Assembly: GCA_003222395.1 (NCBI GenBank)
Contig: QHWB01000033.1
Span: 62,001-126,000, forward strand
DNA: 64,000 bases
Reading direction: 5' to 3'
Origin: Acidobacteriota bacterium
Lineage (GTDB): Bacteria > Acidobacteriota > Vicinamibacteria > Vicinamibacterales > CAVVIG01
Below the pieces are notes generated by a model. It made no database searches. It was not told where the DNA came from and saw only the letters and a list, made by a program, of their open reading frames with translations. This document shows positions 17,613 to 26,505 of the stretch, in pieces. The position numbers and the translations under genes are program-made. Positions within the stretch are counted from its first letter, which is position 1. Each line of letters opens with the position of its first letter.

Positions 17613-18443
17613 CTACGACGCTCGACACGCGTCGGGATGCCAGGCGGCGCCGTCGGGCAGCTTCTTGAAGTGCGAGCTCGTGAAGAAGCGCCCGTTCAGG
17701 TACTGCGGGTCCTGCACGATCGTCGTCACGACGAGCCAGATGTCGCCGTTGTCCTCGGGTCCGAGGACGTTGAAGTACTCCGTCAGCATCGCATTGGCAC
17801 TGTAAGGAACGCCGTTCTTGCGCAGATAGCCCGCTTTCAGGTTGGTCGTCACAACTTTCAGGGCTCCGCTCGGCCTGGGTGGCGATCCGCCAAACATCCC
17901 GCCGCCTCGTCCGCTCAATTCCCACTGCGCCACCGATCGCCCCTGCCAACTGGCGTTGTCGGCGGCTGACACGGGTCCGACACCTGTCGGACCCCGGTCC
18001 GCCACCGATCCGACACCGATCCGACCCGTGTTGGATCCGAACCGCAGCAGGCGCGTCTGCGTTCCGGCTTCAGTGTCGATGCGAAGCGTCGTGTCGTTCT
18101 CCCACGTGATGTGGATGCGGCCGGGGACGCGCATGATCGCGGGCGCGCCGTACGAGCGGCACTGGTCGCCGGCCGCCTCGTCGCGCTTCGGATCCCACGT
18201 GTCCGCCGTGCGCCGCCCATCCGCGTTCAGCGGAACGCTGTCGTAGTCCCCCTTGGCCGGCGTCACCATCCGCCAGCGCCAGTCCTCGGTGACGATCGAC
18301 ATCCAGTAGCCGGTGAAATCGCGCGGCGCGATCGCACGCGGCGACGCCGGCGGCTGCTGACCGCGCTGCCCGCGCTGCGCCGCGAGCGGCATCGCCGCGA
18401 CGACGCCGGCCGCGACGGCGAACGCCGCGACGCGGGATGTCAT
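17613..18443 (-). CDS. Family B exported protein of unknown function
   Basis: 276 aa with signal peptide ending PLAAQRG. Motifs shared by all three family B copies are present: FTGYWMSIVTEDWRWRMVTP, KGD, PLNADGRR, WDP...DEAAG, QCRSYGA (Cys95), RVPGRIHITW, TEAGTQTRLLRFG, WQGRSVAQWE, LRKNGVPYS, and a C-terminal DACRAS with Cys273. The two Cys could pair in the periplasm. A copy-specific insert around residues 148-166 is rich in GVGSV/GVGPV. The ATG overlaps the stop of the family A gene (ATGA). No enzyme family is recognised. Confidence 0.8.
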   Translation of the reverse strand: MTSRVAAFAVAAGVVAAMPLAAQRGQRGQQPPASPRAIAPRDFTGYWMSIVTEDWRWRMVTPAKGDYDSVPLNADGRRTADTWDPKRDEAAGDQCRSYGAPAIMRVPGRIHITWENDTTLRIDTEAGTQTRLLRFGSNTGRIGVGSVADRGPTGVGPVSAADNASWQGRSVAQWELSGRGGGMFGGSPPRPSGALKVVTTNLKAGYLRKNGVPYSANAMLTEYFNVLGPEDNGDIWLVVTTIVQDPQYLNGRFFTSSHFKKLPDGAAWHPDACRAS

Positions 18444-19402
18444 CGCTGCGCGGCGATGCACTTCGAGGTAATCGCGCCGATCTTGGCGCGGAAATCGGGG
18501 TACATGGTTTCGGCGCCGCCGCGCGTCGCTTCGACCGGCAGTCCGCAGCGGTTCGCAAAATCGGTGACGGCGTTGTTGGTTCCGGGCAGGCTGTGCGGCA
18601 CCACGCCGCGCGGTCGATCGACTTCCTCGACGACCTGACACGGATACGGCGGCACCCACTGATGCAGATCCAGCTCGTAGTCGGTCGTGCGGATGAACGG
18701 CTCGGTGAGATACACGGGATCGTTGACGATGGCCGCGACTGTCAACACGTCGCCGCGCAGCATCCAGTGCTCGGTGAGCGTCGCGGCGTCGCTGCGCGGC
18801 AGCCCGTTGCGGCGCACGTATCCTTCTTTCAGATGCGTCGTCCTGATCGTGAGGACGTCGCCTTCCCACTTGCCGGTCGAGAAGCCCGCCCACGTGTGCG
18901 GCGCGTTCGGTGACGGATGCGGGCGGCCGTCCATGTAGATCGATCGATCGACGGATCGCAGCCACTCGGCGTGCCACGCCGTCACCTGGCGCGACACCGG
19001 ATCGACTTCTTTCCAGACGCGCAGCGGCGAGGGACCGCGCCAGATGTAGTCGGCCGAGTGCGGACGGCACTGCCACTCCGGCAGCGTCTGAATCGAGGCT
19101 TCCCACGTCATGGCGCGCATCCGCGCGGCTTCATTGATTGGAATGCCGAGGTAGTCGCCGAGCTCGGGGCCGGGAACGCGCTCGGGCTCGTCTTCGTGAA
19201 ATCGCGGCGCCCATTCACCGGTGAAGTCGACGCCGTTCGGCGCCGCGCGCTGCACTTCGTCGTCGTACTCGACGAGCGACTGCGATTGTTGCGGCGGGCC
19301 CTGAACCGGCGAAGCGGAGGGCGCAGGCGACTGTTGAGCCACCAGCGGAATCGTCAGCGCTGCGGCGAGCGCGAACAACAGGCTCGTGCGGGTGAGCGAC
19401 AT
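18440..19402 (-). CDS. Family A exported protein of unknown function
   Basis: 320 aa; signal peptide MSLTRTSLLFALAAALTI. Family A motifs: GEWAPRFHED, PGPELGDYLGIPINEAAR, EWQCRPH (Cys112), YMDGRPHP (157-163), FSTGKWEGD (174-182), TTHLKEGYVRRNGLPRSD, NDPVYLTEPFIRTT, PPYPCQVVEE (Cys255), GGAETMYPDF. ATG 19402 is chosen because a strong promoter (19421-19448) lies between it and the in-frame start at 19441. First gene of the leftward set with family B, the two-component system, the esterase remnant and the DUF6644 proteins. Confidence 0.82.
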   Translation of the reverse strand: MSLTRTSLLFALAAALTIPLVAQQSPAPSASPVQGPPQQSQSLVEYDDEVQRAAPNGVDFTGEWAPRFHEDEPERVPGPELGDYLGIPINEAARMRAMTWEASIQTLPEWQCRPHSADYIWRGPSPLRVWKEVDPVSRQVTAWHAEWLRSVDRSIYMDGRPHPSPNAPHTWAGFSTGKWEGDVLTIRTTHLKEGYVRRNGLPRSDAATLTEHWMLRGDVLTVAAIVNDPVYLTEPFIRTTDYELDLHQWVPPYPCQVVEEVDRPRGVVPHSLPGTNNAVTDFANRCGLPVEATRGGAETMYPDFRAKIGAITSKCIAAQR

Positions 19403-19420
19403 GCGGGCGAACCGCTGGCG

Positions 19421-19448
19421 AGTATACTTGGCGCTCCACAATTGTCAA
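19421..19448 (-). promoter_or_regulatory. Sigma70-type promoter for the family A operon
   Basis: On the minus strand TTGACA (19448-19443) is followed after 16 bases by TATACT (19426-19421), close to consensus. Transcription would begin about 12 bases before ATG 19402, giving a very short leader. It lies in the divergent gap with the transporter gene at 19457. Confidence 0.7.
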
Positions 19449-19456
19449 AGTCTGAT

Positions 19457-20683
19457 ATGTCACGTCAGTCGCCATCGGCGTGGTGGACGATCGTCCTGTG
19501 CGGCGTCGTCATCGTCCTTGATGGTTTCGATACGCAGTGCATCGGCTTTCTCGTGCCGGTCATGTCCGAGAGCCTCGGCATTCCGCTGCCGGCGTTCGGC
19601 GCCGTCCTCTCGGCGGCGCTGTTCGGTCTGATGATCGCGGCGATGGGGAGCGGCCCGATTGCCGATCGGTACGGACGCCGATGGGTCGTCATCGTCTCGG
19701 TCGTGATCTTCGCGTTCTTCGCGCTCATGACGGCGCGCGCGAATACCATCCGCGAGCTCATCCTGCTGCGTTTCCTCACCGGACTCGGACTCGGCGGCGC
19801 GATGCCGAATGCCGTGGCGCTCACCGCCGAGTACACGCCGCCGCGGCTGCAGCCGACCGTCGTCAGCGCGATTTTCGTCGGCATGCCGGCCGGCGCGCTG
19901 ATTTCGGCCCAGGCCGCGTCGGTTCTGATTCCATTGTGGGGATGGCGATCGGTGTTCGTGCTCGGCGGCCTCCTGCCGCTCGCGCTCGCGTTGGTGTTGA
20001 TCAGGTTCCTGCCGGAATCGATCGTGTGGCGGCAATCGGCGCTCACGAAATCGGCGGTCCGCCGCGACGAGGTGCCGGTGAAGCTGTTGTTCACCGACGG
20101 CCGCGGCGCGGGCACGCTGCTGCTGTGGATCCCGTTCTTCATGAACCTGCTGATTCTGTATTTCATTCTCGGCTGGCTGCCGGCGCTGCTGCGCCAGTCG
20201 GGGATGCCGGTCTCCGCCGGCTATACGGCGATCGCGTACTTCAGCACCGGCGGGATCATCGGCACGTTGACGCAGGGTCACGTGATGACGTTCCTCGGCA
20301 CGCGCACGGCGCTGCTCGTCGACTTCGTCGCGTGCATCTTCGGCATCGCCTCGCTCGCGCTGAACGCGTCGACGATGCCGATCATGCTCGGCGCGACGCT
20401 GCTCCTCGGCATCACGGTGCAGGGCGCGCAGTCCGGATTGAATGCTCTGGCCGCGAGCTTCTATCCGACGACCATCCGGGCGACGGGCATCGGATGGGCG
20501 CTCGGCATCGGCCGCATCGGATCGATCGTGGGGCCGTCGGTCGGCGGCGTTCTGCTGTCGCTGCGATGGACGCCCGACCAAATCTTCATGGCCGGCGTCG
20601 GACCGGCGCTCGTGGCCGCGCTGGCGATCGTCGGCGCGAGCGCGCTGCCGCAGAATGCGAATGCGTTCCGCACGGCCAACTGA
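19457..20683 (+). CDS. MFS transporter, aromatic acid:H+ symporter (AAHS) type
   Basis: 408 aa with about 12 membrane helices. DGFD in the first helix, ADRYGRRWVVI after helix 2, and RFLTGLGLGGAMPNAVAL with EYTP are AAHS hallmarks (PcaK, GenK and similar importers). The downstream gentisate 1,2-dioxygenase and FAH-family hydrolase suggest import of gentisate or a hydroxybenzoate. The ATG at 19457 sits 54 bases from the divergent family A gene. Half of the dispersed GTAGCGCAGGCCT element follows the stop codon closely. Confidence 0.9.
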   Translation: MSRQSPSAWWTIVLCGVVIVLDGFDTQCIGFLVPVMSESLGIPLPAFGAVLSAALFGLMIAAMGSGPIADRYGRRWVVIVSVVIFAFFALMTARANTIRELILLRFLTGLGLGGAMPNAVALTAEYTPPRLQPTVVSAIFVGMPAGALISAQAASVLIPLWGWRSVFVLGGLLPLALALVLIRFLPESIVWRQSALTKSAVRRDEVPVKLLFTDGRGAGTLLLWIPFFMNLLILYFILGWLPALLRQSGMPVSAGYTAIAYFSTGGIIGTLTQGHVMTFLGTRTALLVDFVACIFGIASLALNASTMPIMLGATLLLGITVQGAQSGLNALAASFYPTTIRATGIGWALGIGRIGSIVGPSVGGVLLSLRWTPDQIFMAGVGPALVAALAIVGASALPQNANAFRTAN

Positions 20684-20716
20684 TTCGTAGCGCAGGCCTA
20701 CAAATGCGGAAGGATC

Positions 20717-21583
20717 ATGAAACTCTGTCGGTTCGGTGAAGGACGTCTCGGTCTCGTCGACGACGGACAGATCCGCGACGTGACCGCGGCGCTCGACGTG
20801 CTGCCGGCGTACCGCTATCCGCTGCCCGCCTTCGATCCGTTGATTGCGAATCTCGACAAGGTGATGAGCCGCGTCGAGTCGATTGCCCCTTCCGCATCGC
20901 CGATGCCGGTCAGCAGCGTGACGCTCCTGAGCCCGGTCGCGAATCCGGGCAAGATCGTGTGCGCGCCGGTCAATTACCAGAAGCATCTCGACGAGGTACG
21001 CGACGACGCCGCGCTCCATCACCACAACACGGCGACGATGGCGCCGATTCACTCCGCGGGCTTGTTTCTGAAAGCGACGAGCGCGCTGGTCGGTCCCGGC
21101 GAGGGAATCGCCCTGCGCAAAATCGATCGCCGCAACGATCACGAAGTGGAGCTCGCCGTCGTCATCGGCCGGACCGCGAACGACGTGGCGCCGGGCGACG
21201 GGTTCAAGTATGTCGCCGGCTACGCGATCGGCCTCGACATCACGATCCGCGGACCGGAAGAGCGCAGCCTGCGCAAGTCGCCGGACAGCTATGCCGTGCT
21301 CGGCCCATGGCTCGTCACAGCGGATGAGATCCCGAATCCCGGCGAGTTGAACCTGCGCATTGCGGTGAACGGCGAAGAGCGTCAGAACTCGAACACGAAA
21401 TACCTGATCCTCGGCGTCCCCGAGCTGATCGAGTACGCGTCGTCGTTTTACACGCTGAACCCAGGCGACATCATCATCACCGGCACGCCGGAAGGCGTCA
21501 GCCCCATCCAGCCGGGCGACGTCATCAGCGCATGCATCGAGAGGATCGGCACCATGGAGGTAAAGGTGCGGGCGGCATCATGA
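20717..21583 (+). CDS. Fumarylacetoacetate/fumarylpyruvate hydrolase family protein
   Basis: 288 aa, the usual length for small FAH proteins. Start ATG 20717 follows GGAAGG. The catalytic core shows [10 protein letters not shown], a LFLKA-type strand, [11 protein letters not shown] with acidic metal ligands, and the C-terminal [19 protein letters not shown]. In a gentisate pathway this would cleave fumarylpyruvate (or maleylpyruvate) to pyruvate and fumarate/maleate. The stop overlaps the gentisate dioxygenase start (ATGA). Confidence 0.88.
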   Translation: MKLCRFGEGRLGLVDDGQIRDVTAALDVLPAYRYPLPAFDPLIANLDKVMSRVESIAPSASPMPVSSVTLLSPVANPGKIVCAPVNYQKHLDEVRDDAALHHHNTATMAPIHSAGLFLKATSALVGPGEGIALRKIDRRNDHEVELAVVIGRTANDVAPGDGFKYVAGYAIGLDITIRGPEERSLRKSPDSYAVLGPWLVTADEIPNPGELNLRIAVNGEERQNSNTKYLILGVPELIEYASSFYTLNPGDIIITGTPEGVSPIQPGDVISACIERIGTMEVKVRAAS

Positions 21584-22626
21584 GCACAGTCTTTCACTCC
21601 AAGCCAGACGCGTCGCCCGAGCTGAAGGCGCTCTACGAACGGCTCGGACAGAAGAACACGGCACCGTTGTGGGAGGTACTCGGCGAGATCGTCACGCCGC
21701 AGCCGAAGGCCGGCTGCGTGCCGGCGCTGTGGAAGTACGACGAGGTGCGCGCGCTGCTGATGGAAGCGGGCGGATTGATTTCCGCGCAGGAGGCGGAGCG
21801 GCGCGTCCTCGTGCTCGAAAACCCGTCGCTGCGCGGCCAGTCGCAAATCACGCCGACGCTCTATGCCGGCGTCCAGCTGGTGATGCCGGGCGAAACGGCG
21901 CCGACGCATCGCCACTCCGCATCTGCGCTGCGCTTCGTCCTCGAAAGCGGCGAGGGTGCGTACACCGCCGTCGACGGCGAGCGCACGACGATGCGCGCGG
22001 GCGATTTCATCCTGACGCCGTCGTGGACCTATCACGATCACGGCAACCCGAGCGACGCGCCCGCGATCTGGATGGATGGCCTCGATATCCCCATGGTGAA
22101 CATGTTCAGCGCGAGCTTCGCTGAACATCATCCGGACGAAACGCAGCCGGTGACGCGGCCGGAAGGCGACGCGCTCAATCGATACGGGGCGGCGCTGCTG
22201 CCGATCGACTTCACGCCGGGACGCCGATCGCCGATGCTCTCGTATCCGTTCGCGCGCAGCCGCGAGACGCTGAATCGTTTGTCGCGCAGCGGACCGGTGC
22301 ATCCGTCGCACGGCGTGAAGATGCAGTACGTGAATCCGGCGACGGGCGGCTACCCGATGCCGACCATCGCCGCCTTCCTGCAGCTGCTTCCTGCCGGCTT
22401 CGACGGCAAGTCGTACCGCTCGACCGACGCGACGGTGTTCTGCGTCGCCGAAGGACGCGGCACGAGCCGCATCGCCGATCAGACGTTCGCGTGGGGTCCG
22501 CGCGACATGTTCGTCGTGCCGTCGTGGACGCCGGTGTCGCATCAGACGCACAGCGAAGCGGTGCTCTTCAGCTTTTCGGATCGACCCGCGCAAAAAGCAC
22601 TCGGACTGTGGCGAGAACATTCATGA
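21580..22626 (+). CDS. Gentisate 1,2-dioxygenase
   Basis: 348 aa, a two-cupin protein of normal length for the family. The N-terminal cupin has the iron-binding [16 protein letters not shown] motif and a later [15 protein letters not shown]. The C-terminal cupin keeps the fold ([27 protein letters not shown]). It opens the ring of gentisate to maleylpyruvate, which the upstream FAH-family enzyme could then hydrolyse. Start and stop both overlap neighbours by ATGA, so the three enzymes form a tight operon with the AAHS transporter. Confidence 0.9.
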   Translation: MSTVFHSKPDASPELKALYERLGQKNTAPLWEVLGEIVTPQPKAGCVPALWKYDEVRALLMEAGGLISAQEAERRVLVLENPSLRGQSQITPTLYAGVQLVMPGETAPTHRHSASALRFVLESGEGAYTAVDGERTTMRAGDFILTPSWTYHDHGNPSDAPAIWMDGLDIPMVNMFSASFAEHHPDETQPVTRPEGDALNRYGAALLPIDFTPGRRSPMLSYPFARSRETLNRLSRSGPVHPSHGVKMQYVNPATGGYPMPTIAAFLQLLPAGFDGKSYRSTDATVFCVAEGRGTSRIADQTFAWGPRDMFVVPSWTPVSHQTHSEAVLFSFSDRPAQKALGLWREHS

Positions 22627-23723
22627 CGCCGCCGTTCAAAGCCGACCAGGTCGGCAGCCTGCTGCGGCCGGCGAACCTGCTCGAAGCTCGCGAGCGGCGC
22701 AAGCGTGGCGAGCTTCCGGCCGCCGAGCTGCGCAGGATCGAGGACGAGGCGATCCGCAGCGTCGTCAGGATGCAGGAAGACCTCGGCATGCAGTCGATCA
22801 CCGACGGCGAGTTCCGGCGCGGGCTGTGGCACATGGACTTCATCTGCGACTTCGCGAACGTGCAGCAGGCGCCGGGGATTCCGATCAAGTTTCACTCGGA
22901 CGAGGGTGAAATCGAATGGGCGCCGCCGGGCGTGAAGATCACGGGCAAGCTCGCGCGGCCGCATCCGATCTTCGTCGAGGATTTCAAATTCCTGAAGTCG
23001 ATCGCGAAGGCGACGCCGAAGATCACGATCCCGTCGCCCAGCGTCCTGCACTTCCGCGGCGGCCGAAAAGCCATCGACACGACCGCGTATCCCGACATGG
23101 ACGAGTTCTACGCCGACCTCGCGCGCGTCTACCGCGAGGAGATCCGCGACCTCGTCGACGCCGGCTGCCGGTATCTGCAGGTCGACGAGGTGAACATGGC
23201 GTTTCTGTGCGACCCGAGCATCCGCGATTTCGTGCGCGGCCTCGGCGAGGATCCGGAGAAGCTGCCGCACACCTACGCGAAGCTGATCAACGAGGCGACG
23301 GCCGCGCGTCACAAGGACATGACCGTCTGCATGCACCTGTGCCGCGGCAACGCGCGCAGCCACTGGGTGGCCGACGGCGGCTACGAGCCGGTCGCGGAGA
23401 CGCTGTTCAACGAGTTCGATGTCAACGGCTACTTCCTCGAGTACGACAGCTCGCGCGCGGGCGATTTCAGGCCGCTCCGCTTCGTGCCCAAGGGCAAGAT
23501 CGTCGTCCTCGGCCTGGTCACCACGAAGAAGGGAGCGCTGGAGAAGAAGGACGACATCAAGCGGCGGATCGACGAGGCGTCGAGGTTCGTGCCGATCGAT
23601 CAGCTCGCGCTCAGCCCTCAGTGCGGCTTCGCGAGCAACGCCGAAGGCAACATGCTGACGGTCGATCAGGAGAAGGCGAAGCTGCAGCTGATCGTCGAGA
23701 TCGCGCGCGAGGTCTGGGGATAG
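22623..23723 (+). CDS. Cobalamin-independent methionine synthase (MetE C-terminal-like) family protein
   Basis: 366 aa, about half of MetE, matching the catalytic domain alone. DQVGSLLRP opens the barrel. The zinc-type ligands are visible as His and Cys in CMHLCRGN and Cys in [20 protein letters not shown] and [11 protein letters not shown] are also typical. It lacks the N-terminal folate-binding half, so it is not a standard methionine synthase. ATGA overlap with gentisate dioxygenase implies a role in that pathway, for example methyl transfer from a methylated aromatic (inference). Confidence 0.82.
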   Translation: MTPPFKADQVGSLLRPANLLEARERRKRGELPAAELRRIEDEAIRSVVRMQEDLGMQSITDGEFRRGLWHMDFICDFANVQQAPGIPIKFHSDEGEIEWAPPGVKITGKLARPHPIFVEDFKFLKSIAKATPKITIPSPSVLHFRGGRKAIDTTAYPDMDEFYADLARVYREEIRDLVDAGCRYLQVDEVNMAFLCDPSIRDFVRGLGEDPEKLPHTYAKLINEATAARHKDMTVCMHLCRGNARSHWVADGGYEPVAETLFNEFDVNGYFLEYDSSRAGDFRPLRFVPKGKIVVLGLVTTKKGALEKKDDIKRRIDEASRFVPIDQLALSPQCGFASNAEGNMLTVDQEKAKLQLIVEIAREVWG

Positions 23724-23844
23724 TAACATTCGGTCGGCGTTCGGACTGTCAACCCTCGGCCTGCCCTCACCGTCCAAACCCGGGAGCGATGTGGGCCCGC
23801 GTCTGCCATCGCTTAACACGTTCGACAGACGCGACTGCACCCAC

Positions 23845-25050
23845 ATGAGATCGGTCATGAAACGAGCATCGGTCAGAATCCTCGCGCTCTTGTGCCTCTG
23901 CGCCACAATCATCGCGCCACCTTCGACGCGAGTAAGCGCGGGAGCTGTCACTCAGACCGCTGCCGACGTCCAGAAGTTGGATGCCACGGACGTCCAGAGG
24001 CTGGATGCCGCGACGGCGTTCGTGCGCGAGCGAAACGCGCGCGATTACGCCATTGCGCCCGACGGGATCAATGAAGGCCGCTACGTCATGATTGGCGGCA
24101 TCGAGCAGTGGATCACGATTCGCGGCGAAGATCGCCGCAATCCCGTGCTTCTCTTTCTGCACGGCGGCCCGGGCGACGCCACCAATCCATGGGGCTATGC
24201 CGCATTCCGTTCGTGGCTGAAGGCCTTCACGGTCGTTCAGTGGGATCAGCGGGGCGCAGGCAGAACGCTCGGAAAGAGCGGACCTTCGGTGGCTGCGACG
24301 ATCACGATCGATCGCTTGACTCAGGACGGAATCGAGCTCGCGGAGACGCTCCGCCGAACCCTGCAGAAGGACAAGATCATCCTCGTCGGTCATTCGTGGG
24401 GTTCGATTCTTGGTGTCTTCATGGCGAAGGCGCGGCCCGACCTTTTTTCCGCGTTCGTCGGCACCGGTCAAGTGGCGGACCCGCAAAGAAACTATGAGGT
24501 GGCCTACCACGCACTGCTCGAGAAGGCGACGAGACTCGGAGAGCCGCGCGCCATCCGCGAGCTCAAAGACGTTGGACCTCCGCCGTACGCCGATGGCCGT
24601 GGATACGCCGTACAACGCAGGTGGTCGAATTTGTTCGAGGGCGCCGATTTCTTTATCGCGTCCATGGTCGGCCTCGCACTCAATGCTCCCGACTACAGAC
24701 CGCACGATATCAACGACTGGTTCGACGGCCAGGTGTTGAGCGCCGAGCGCCTGGTTCCGCAGACGAGCGCAACGGGCGCACTGACCGCGAAGGCACTCGG
24801 CGGCGACTTTGCGGTGCCTGTCTTCGTCTTCCAGGGTGCCGACGATTTCACCACGCCAACGAGTCTCGCCAGAACCTTCGTTGAATCCATCCACGCGCCC
24901 CGCAAGGCGTTCGTCACGATCCCGGAGGGCGGCCACTTCGCCGTGTTCATGAAACGGGACGCCTTTCTGCACGAGCTCGTCGCGAGATTGCTTCCGGCGA
25001 TAAGAGTCCGCGGCTCGAGCCGAACGCCCGGCTCAACCAGTCGTCTGTGA
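23845..25050 (+). CDS. Exported alpha/beta hydrolase (proline-iminopeptidase-like)
   Basis: About 401 aa. A signal peptide (ILALLCLCATIIAPP) precedes a fold with FLHGGPGDATNPWGY (oxyanion region), VVQWDQRGAGRT, nucleophile motif GHSWGS, a late Asp in FQGADDFTTP and His in PEGGHFAVF. DQRGAGRT is characteristic of the prolyl aminopeptidase S33 branch. ATG 23845 and 23857 are both possible starts. The gene is visibly less GC-rich than its neighbours, as is the next one. It stands alone, convergent to the gene at 25160. Confidence 0.85.
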   Translation: MRSVMKRASVRILALLCLCATIIAPPSTRVSAGAVTQTAADVQKLDATDVQRLDAATAFVRERNARDYAIAPDGINEGRYVMIGGIEQWITIRGEDRRNPVLLFLHGGPGDATNPWGYAAFRSWLKAFTVVQWDQRGAGRTLGKSGPSVAATITIDRLTQDGIELAETLRRTLQKDKIILVGHSWGSILGVFMAKARPDLFSAFVGTGQVADPQRNYEVAYHALLEKATRLGEPRAIRELKDVGPPPYADGRGYAVQRRWSNLFEGADFFIASMVGLALNAPDYRPHDINDWFDGQVLSAERLVPQTSATGALTAKALGGDFAVPVFVFQGADDFTTPTSLARTFVESIHAPRKAFVTIPEGGHFAVFMKRDAFLHELVARLLPAIRVRGSSRTPGSTSRL

Positions 25051-25159
25051 TGGCGAGCTTTTCGGTTTGTTTGCCGGGCAGCGTGTCGTTCTCTACCGTG
25101 GCTCACGACTCGCGGCGCGATTTCTCGAAGCTGCGGGCGTTCTTCCTGCGCGCCATGAA

Positions 25160-25825
25160 TTACTTGGCTGCAATCTTCAGATTGGAGAAGTAGCCCTCGG
25201 TGCCAGGTCCGACCCACAATGCCACTCCTCCTTCTCGCGGTTCGAGCTTCAGATCGTTGACGATGAGGCAGGGTTGCTCCGCTCCGTGCACGTAGAGCCG
25301 CGCTTTACGGCCTTCCACCTCAATCTTGTACTTGGTCCACACTCCGGGCTGCAAATCAACGTACGACTCATACTTTTCAGGAGCCTCCTGCCGCGATCGG
25401 GCGAAGTCAAAATTCGGGTGCGAACTGTATTGGGTGGAGTGATTCCGTCTGATTTGATCGTCGGCTCGGCCATTGGTGGGTCTGAGATAGATGTACTCGT
25501 AGCTGCCTTCGCCTTGGAGCCGAAAAGCGATGCCAATGAACCCGCGCGCGCCACCGCCTGCACCAGCGGCCGGTTGGCCGGCCAAATCCACTTCGATCGT
25601 GCCGTCACGAAACAACACGTCTTTGACCACGGCATACGAAGCGGCATTTGGGGCCTCTGGCGTGGCTACGACTTGGATCGCATTCCGGCCTTTATAGGTG
25701 GTCTGTGCGATCGACACGTTCTTTCCTGCCAGTCGATCAGCACTTTGGGCTGCAAGCGGGACGGCAAGCAGCGCCGATACAGACGCGCGTGTCACGGTCA
25801 TCGCTGACGGGAAGGGTATGTTCAT
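25160..25825 (-). CDS. Exported LamG/DUF1080-like domain protein
   Basis: 221 aa. The signal peptide ends near LAVPLAAQSA. The body is a jelly-roll: YAVVKDVLFRDGTIEVDLAGQ, GFIGIAFRLQGEGSYEYIYLRPTNG, WTKYKIEVEGRKARLYVHG, and VALWVGPGTEGYFSNLKI. This pattern is seen in concanavalin-like carbohydrate-binding or DUF1080 (3-keto-glycoside hydrolase) domains. Without clear catalytic residues I would not call it an enzyme. ATG 25825 has GGAG 7-8 bases upstream. Lower GC than the surroundings, suggesting acquisition with the hydrolase at 23845. Confidence 0.72.
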   Translation of the reverse strand: MNIPFPSAMTVTRASVSALLAVPLAAQSADRLAGKNVSIAQTTYKGRNAIQVVATPEAPNAASYAVVKDVLFRDGTIEVDLAGQPAAGAGGGARGFIGIAFRLQGEGSYEYIYLRPTNGRADDQIRRNHSTQYSSHPNFDFARSRQEAPEKYESYVDLQPGVWTKYKIEVEGRKARLYVHGAEQPCLIVNDLKLEPREGGVALWVGPGTEGYFSNLKIAAK

Positions 25826-25978
25826 TTCGGGTCTCCGGGCTGAAGGTCCGCGGCGTATGCGCTTCGGCGATCCATCACAATCAACATTAAATCGTCGACA
25901 CGCACCGCGTGAAGCATTGGCGAAGCTCCCACTGTGTTCCGATCGCAGAGTTCCATTTGGGCAGCCATTCGTCGTCTC

Positions 25979-26386
25979 CTACATGCCGCCGGACCGCAGC
26001 TGCCGCATCAGGCGCAGAAAATCGAGCTCGGCCCACGACTCGGCGATTCGTCCAGCGGCGATGCGGTAGATCACGATGCCGGTGAATTCGACGCGCTGTC
26101 CTGTCGGAGCGATGCCCTCGAACTCGCCTCGATGCGTGCCTCCGGATATGACGCGCAGCGCCACGCGATCGTTCTCGGCGACGAGGTCCTCGATGGCGTA
26201 CTGCATGTCCGGAAACGAGCGGGCGAACGCCCGCTCCGCCCGCTCGAGCGCGGCCAAATCCATTTGTACTTCGCCGAGATGCCCGAGGTAATCGGTCGCG
26301 ATGAACTCGTCGAAAGGGCCTGGAAAGCCGCCGTCGGCGAACGCGATCCACTTCCGAATCAGCTCTTTGTTCTCCTCGGTTCCCAC
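25979..26386 (-). CDS. SnoaL-like ester-cyclase family protein
   Basis: 135 aa from GTG 26386, with AGGGAG six bases upstream and the family-typical start GTEENKELIRKWIAF. FIATDYLGHL, FARSFPDMQYAIEDLVAEND and VEFTGIVIYRIAAGRIAESW match SnoaL/ester cyclases, small alpha+beta barrels. The frame stays open to GTG 26509, which overlaps the acylase stop (GTGA). That longer start would add 41 residues encoded by a CGCAGAG repeat, so I consider it less likely but not excluded. Substrate unknown. Confidence 0.78.
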   Translation of the reverse strand: MGTEENKELIRKWIAFADGGFPGPFDEFIATDYLGHLGEVQMDLAALERAERAFARSFPDMQYAIEDLVAENDRVALRVISGGTHRGEFEGIAPTGQRVEFTGIVIYRIAAGRIAESWAELDFLRLMRQLRSGGM

Positions 26387-26419
26387 ACGAGCTCCCTGCT
26401 CTGCTCCATCAAAAAGCGA

Positions 26420-26487
26420 CCGCAGAGCACGCAGAGTTCGCGGAATCCTATGGACGTTTTTCTCTGCGTGTTCTCCGCTCTCAGCGG
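26420..26487. repeat. Inverted CGCAGAG repeat between acylase and SnoaL genes
   Basis: The left arm CCGCAGAGCACGCAGAG (26420-26436) faces the right arm CTCTGCGTGTTCTCCGCTC (26462-26480), with a further CAGCGG ending at 26487. The axis is near 26450. It lies in the open extension upstream of the SnoaL gene and may form a hairpin in the polycistronic message. Confidence 0.75.
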
Positions 26488-26505
26488 TTGCTTCCTGCCA
26501 GTCCG

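Noticed and set aside
18440-19441. Starting family A at 19441
   Set aside because: The near-consensus -10 at 19421-19426 would lie inside the coding region; ATG 19402 begins the signal peptide.
22623-23723. Calling the gene metE
   Set aside because: Only the C-terminal half of MetE is present and the operon is catabolic, so methionine synthesis is not supported.
23724-23844. Possible riboswitch or small RNA upstream of the alpha/beta hydrolase
   Set aside because: No recognisable conserved structure or terminator; only weak local complementarity.
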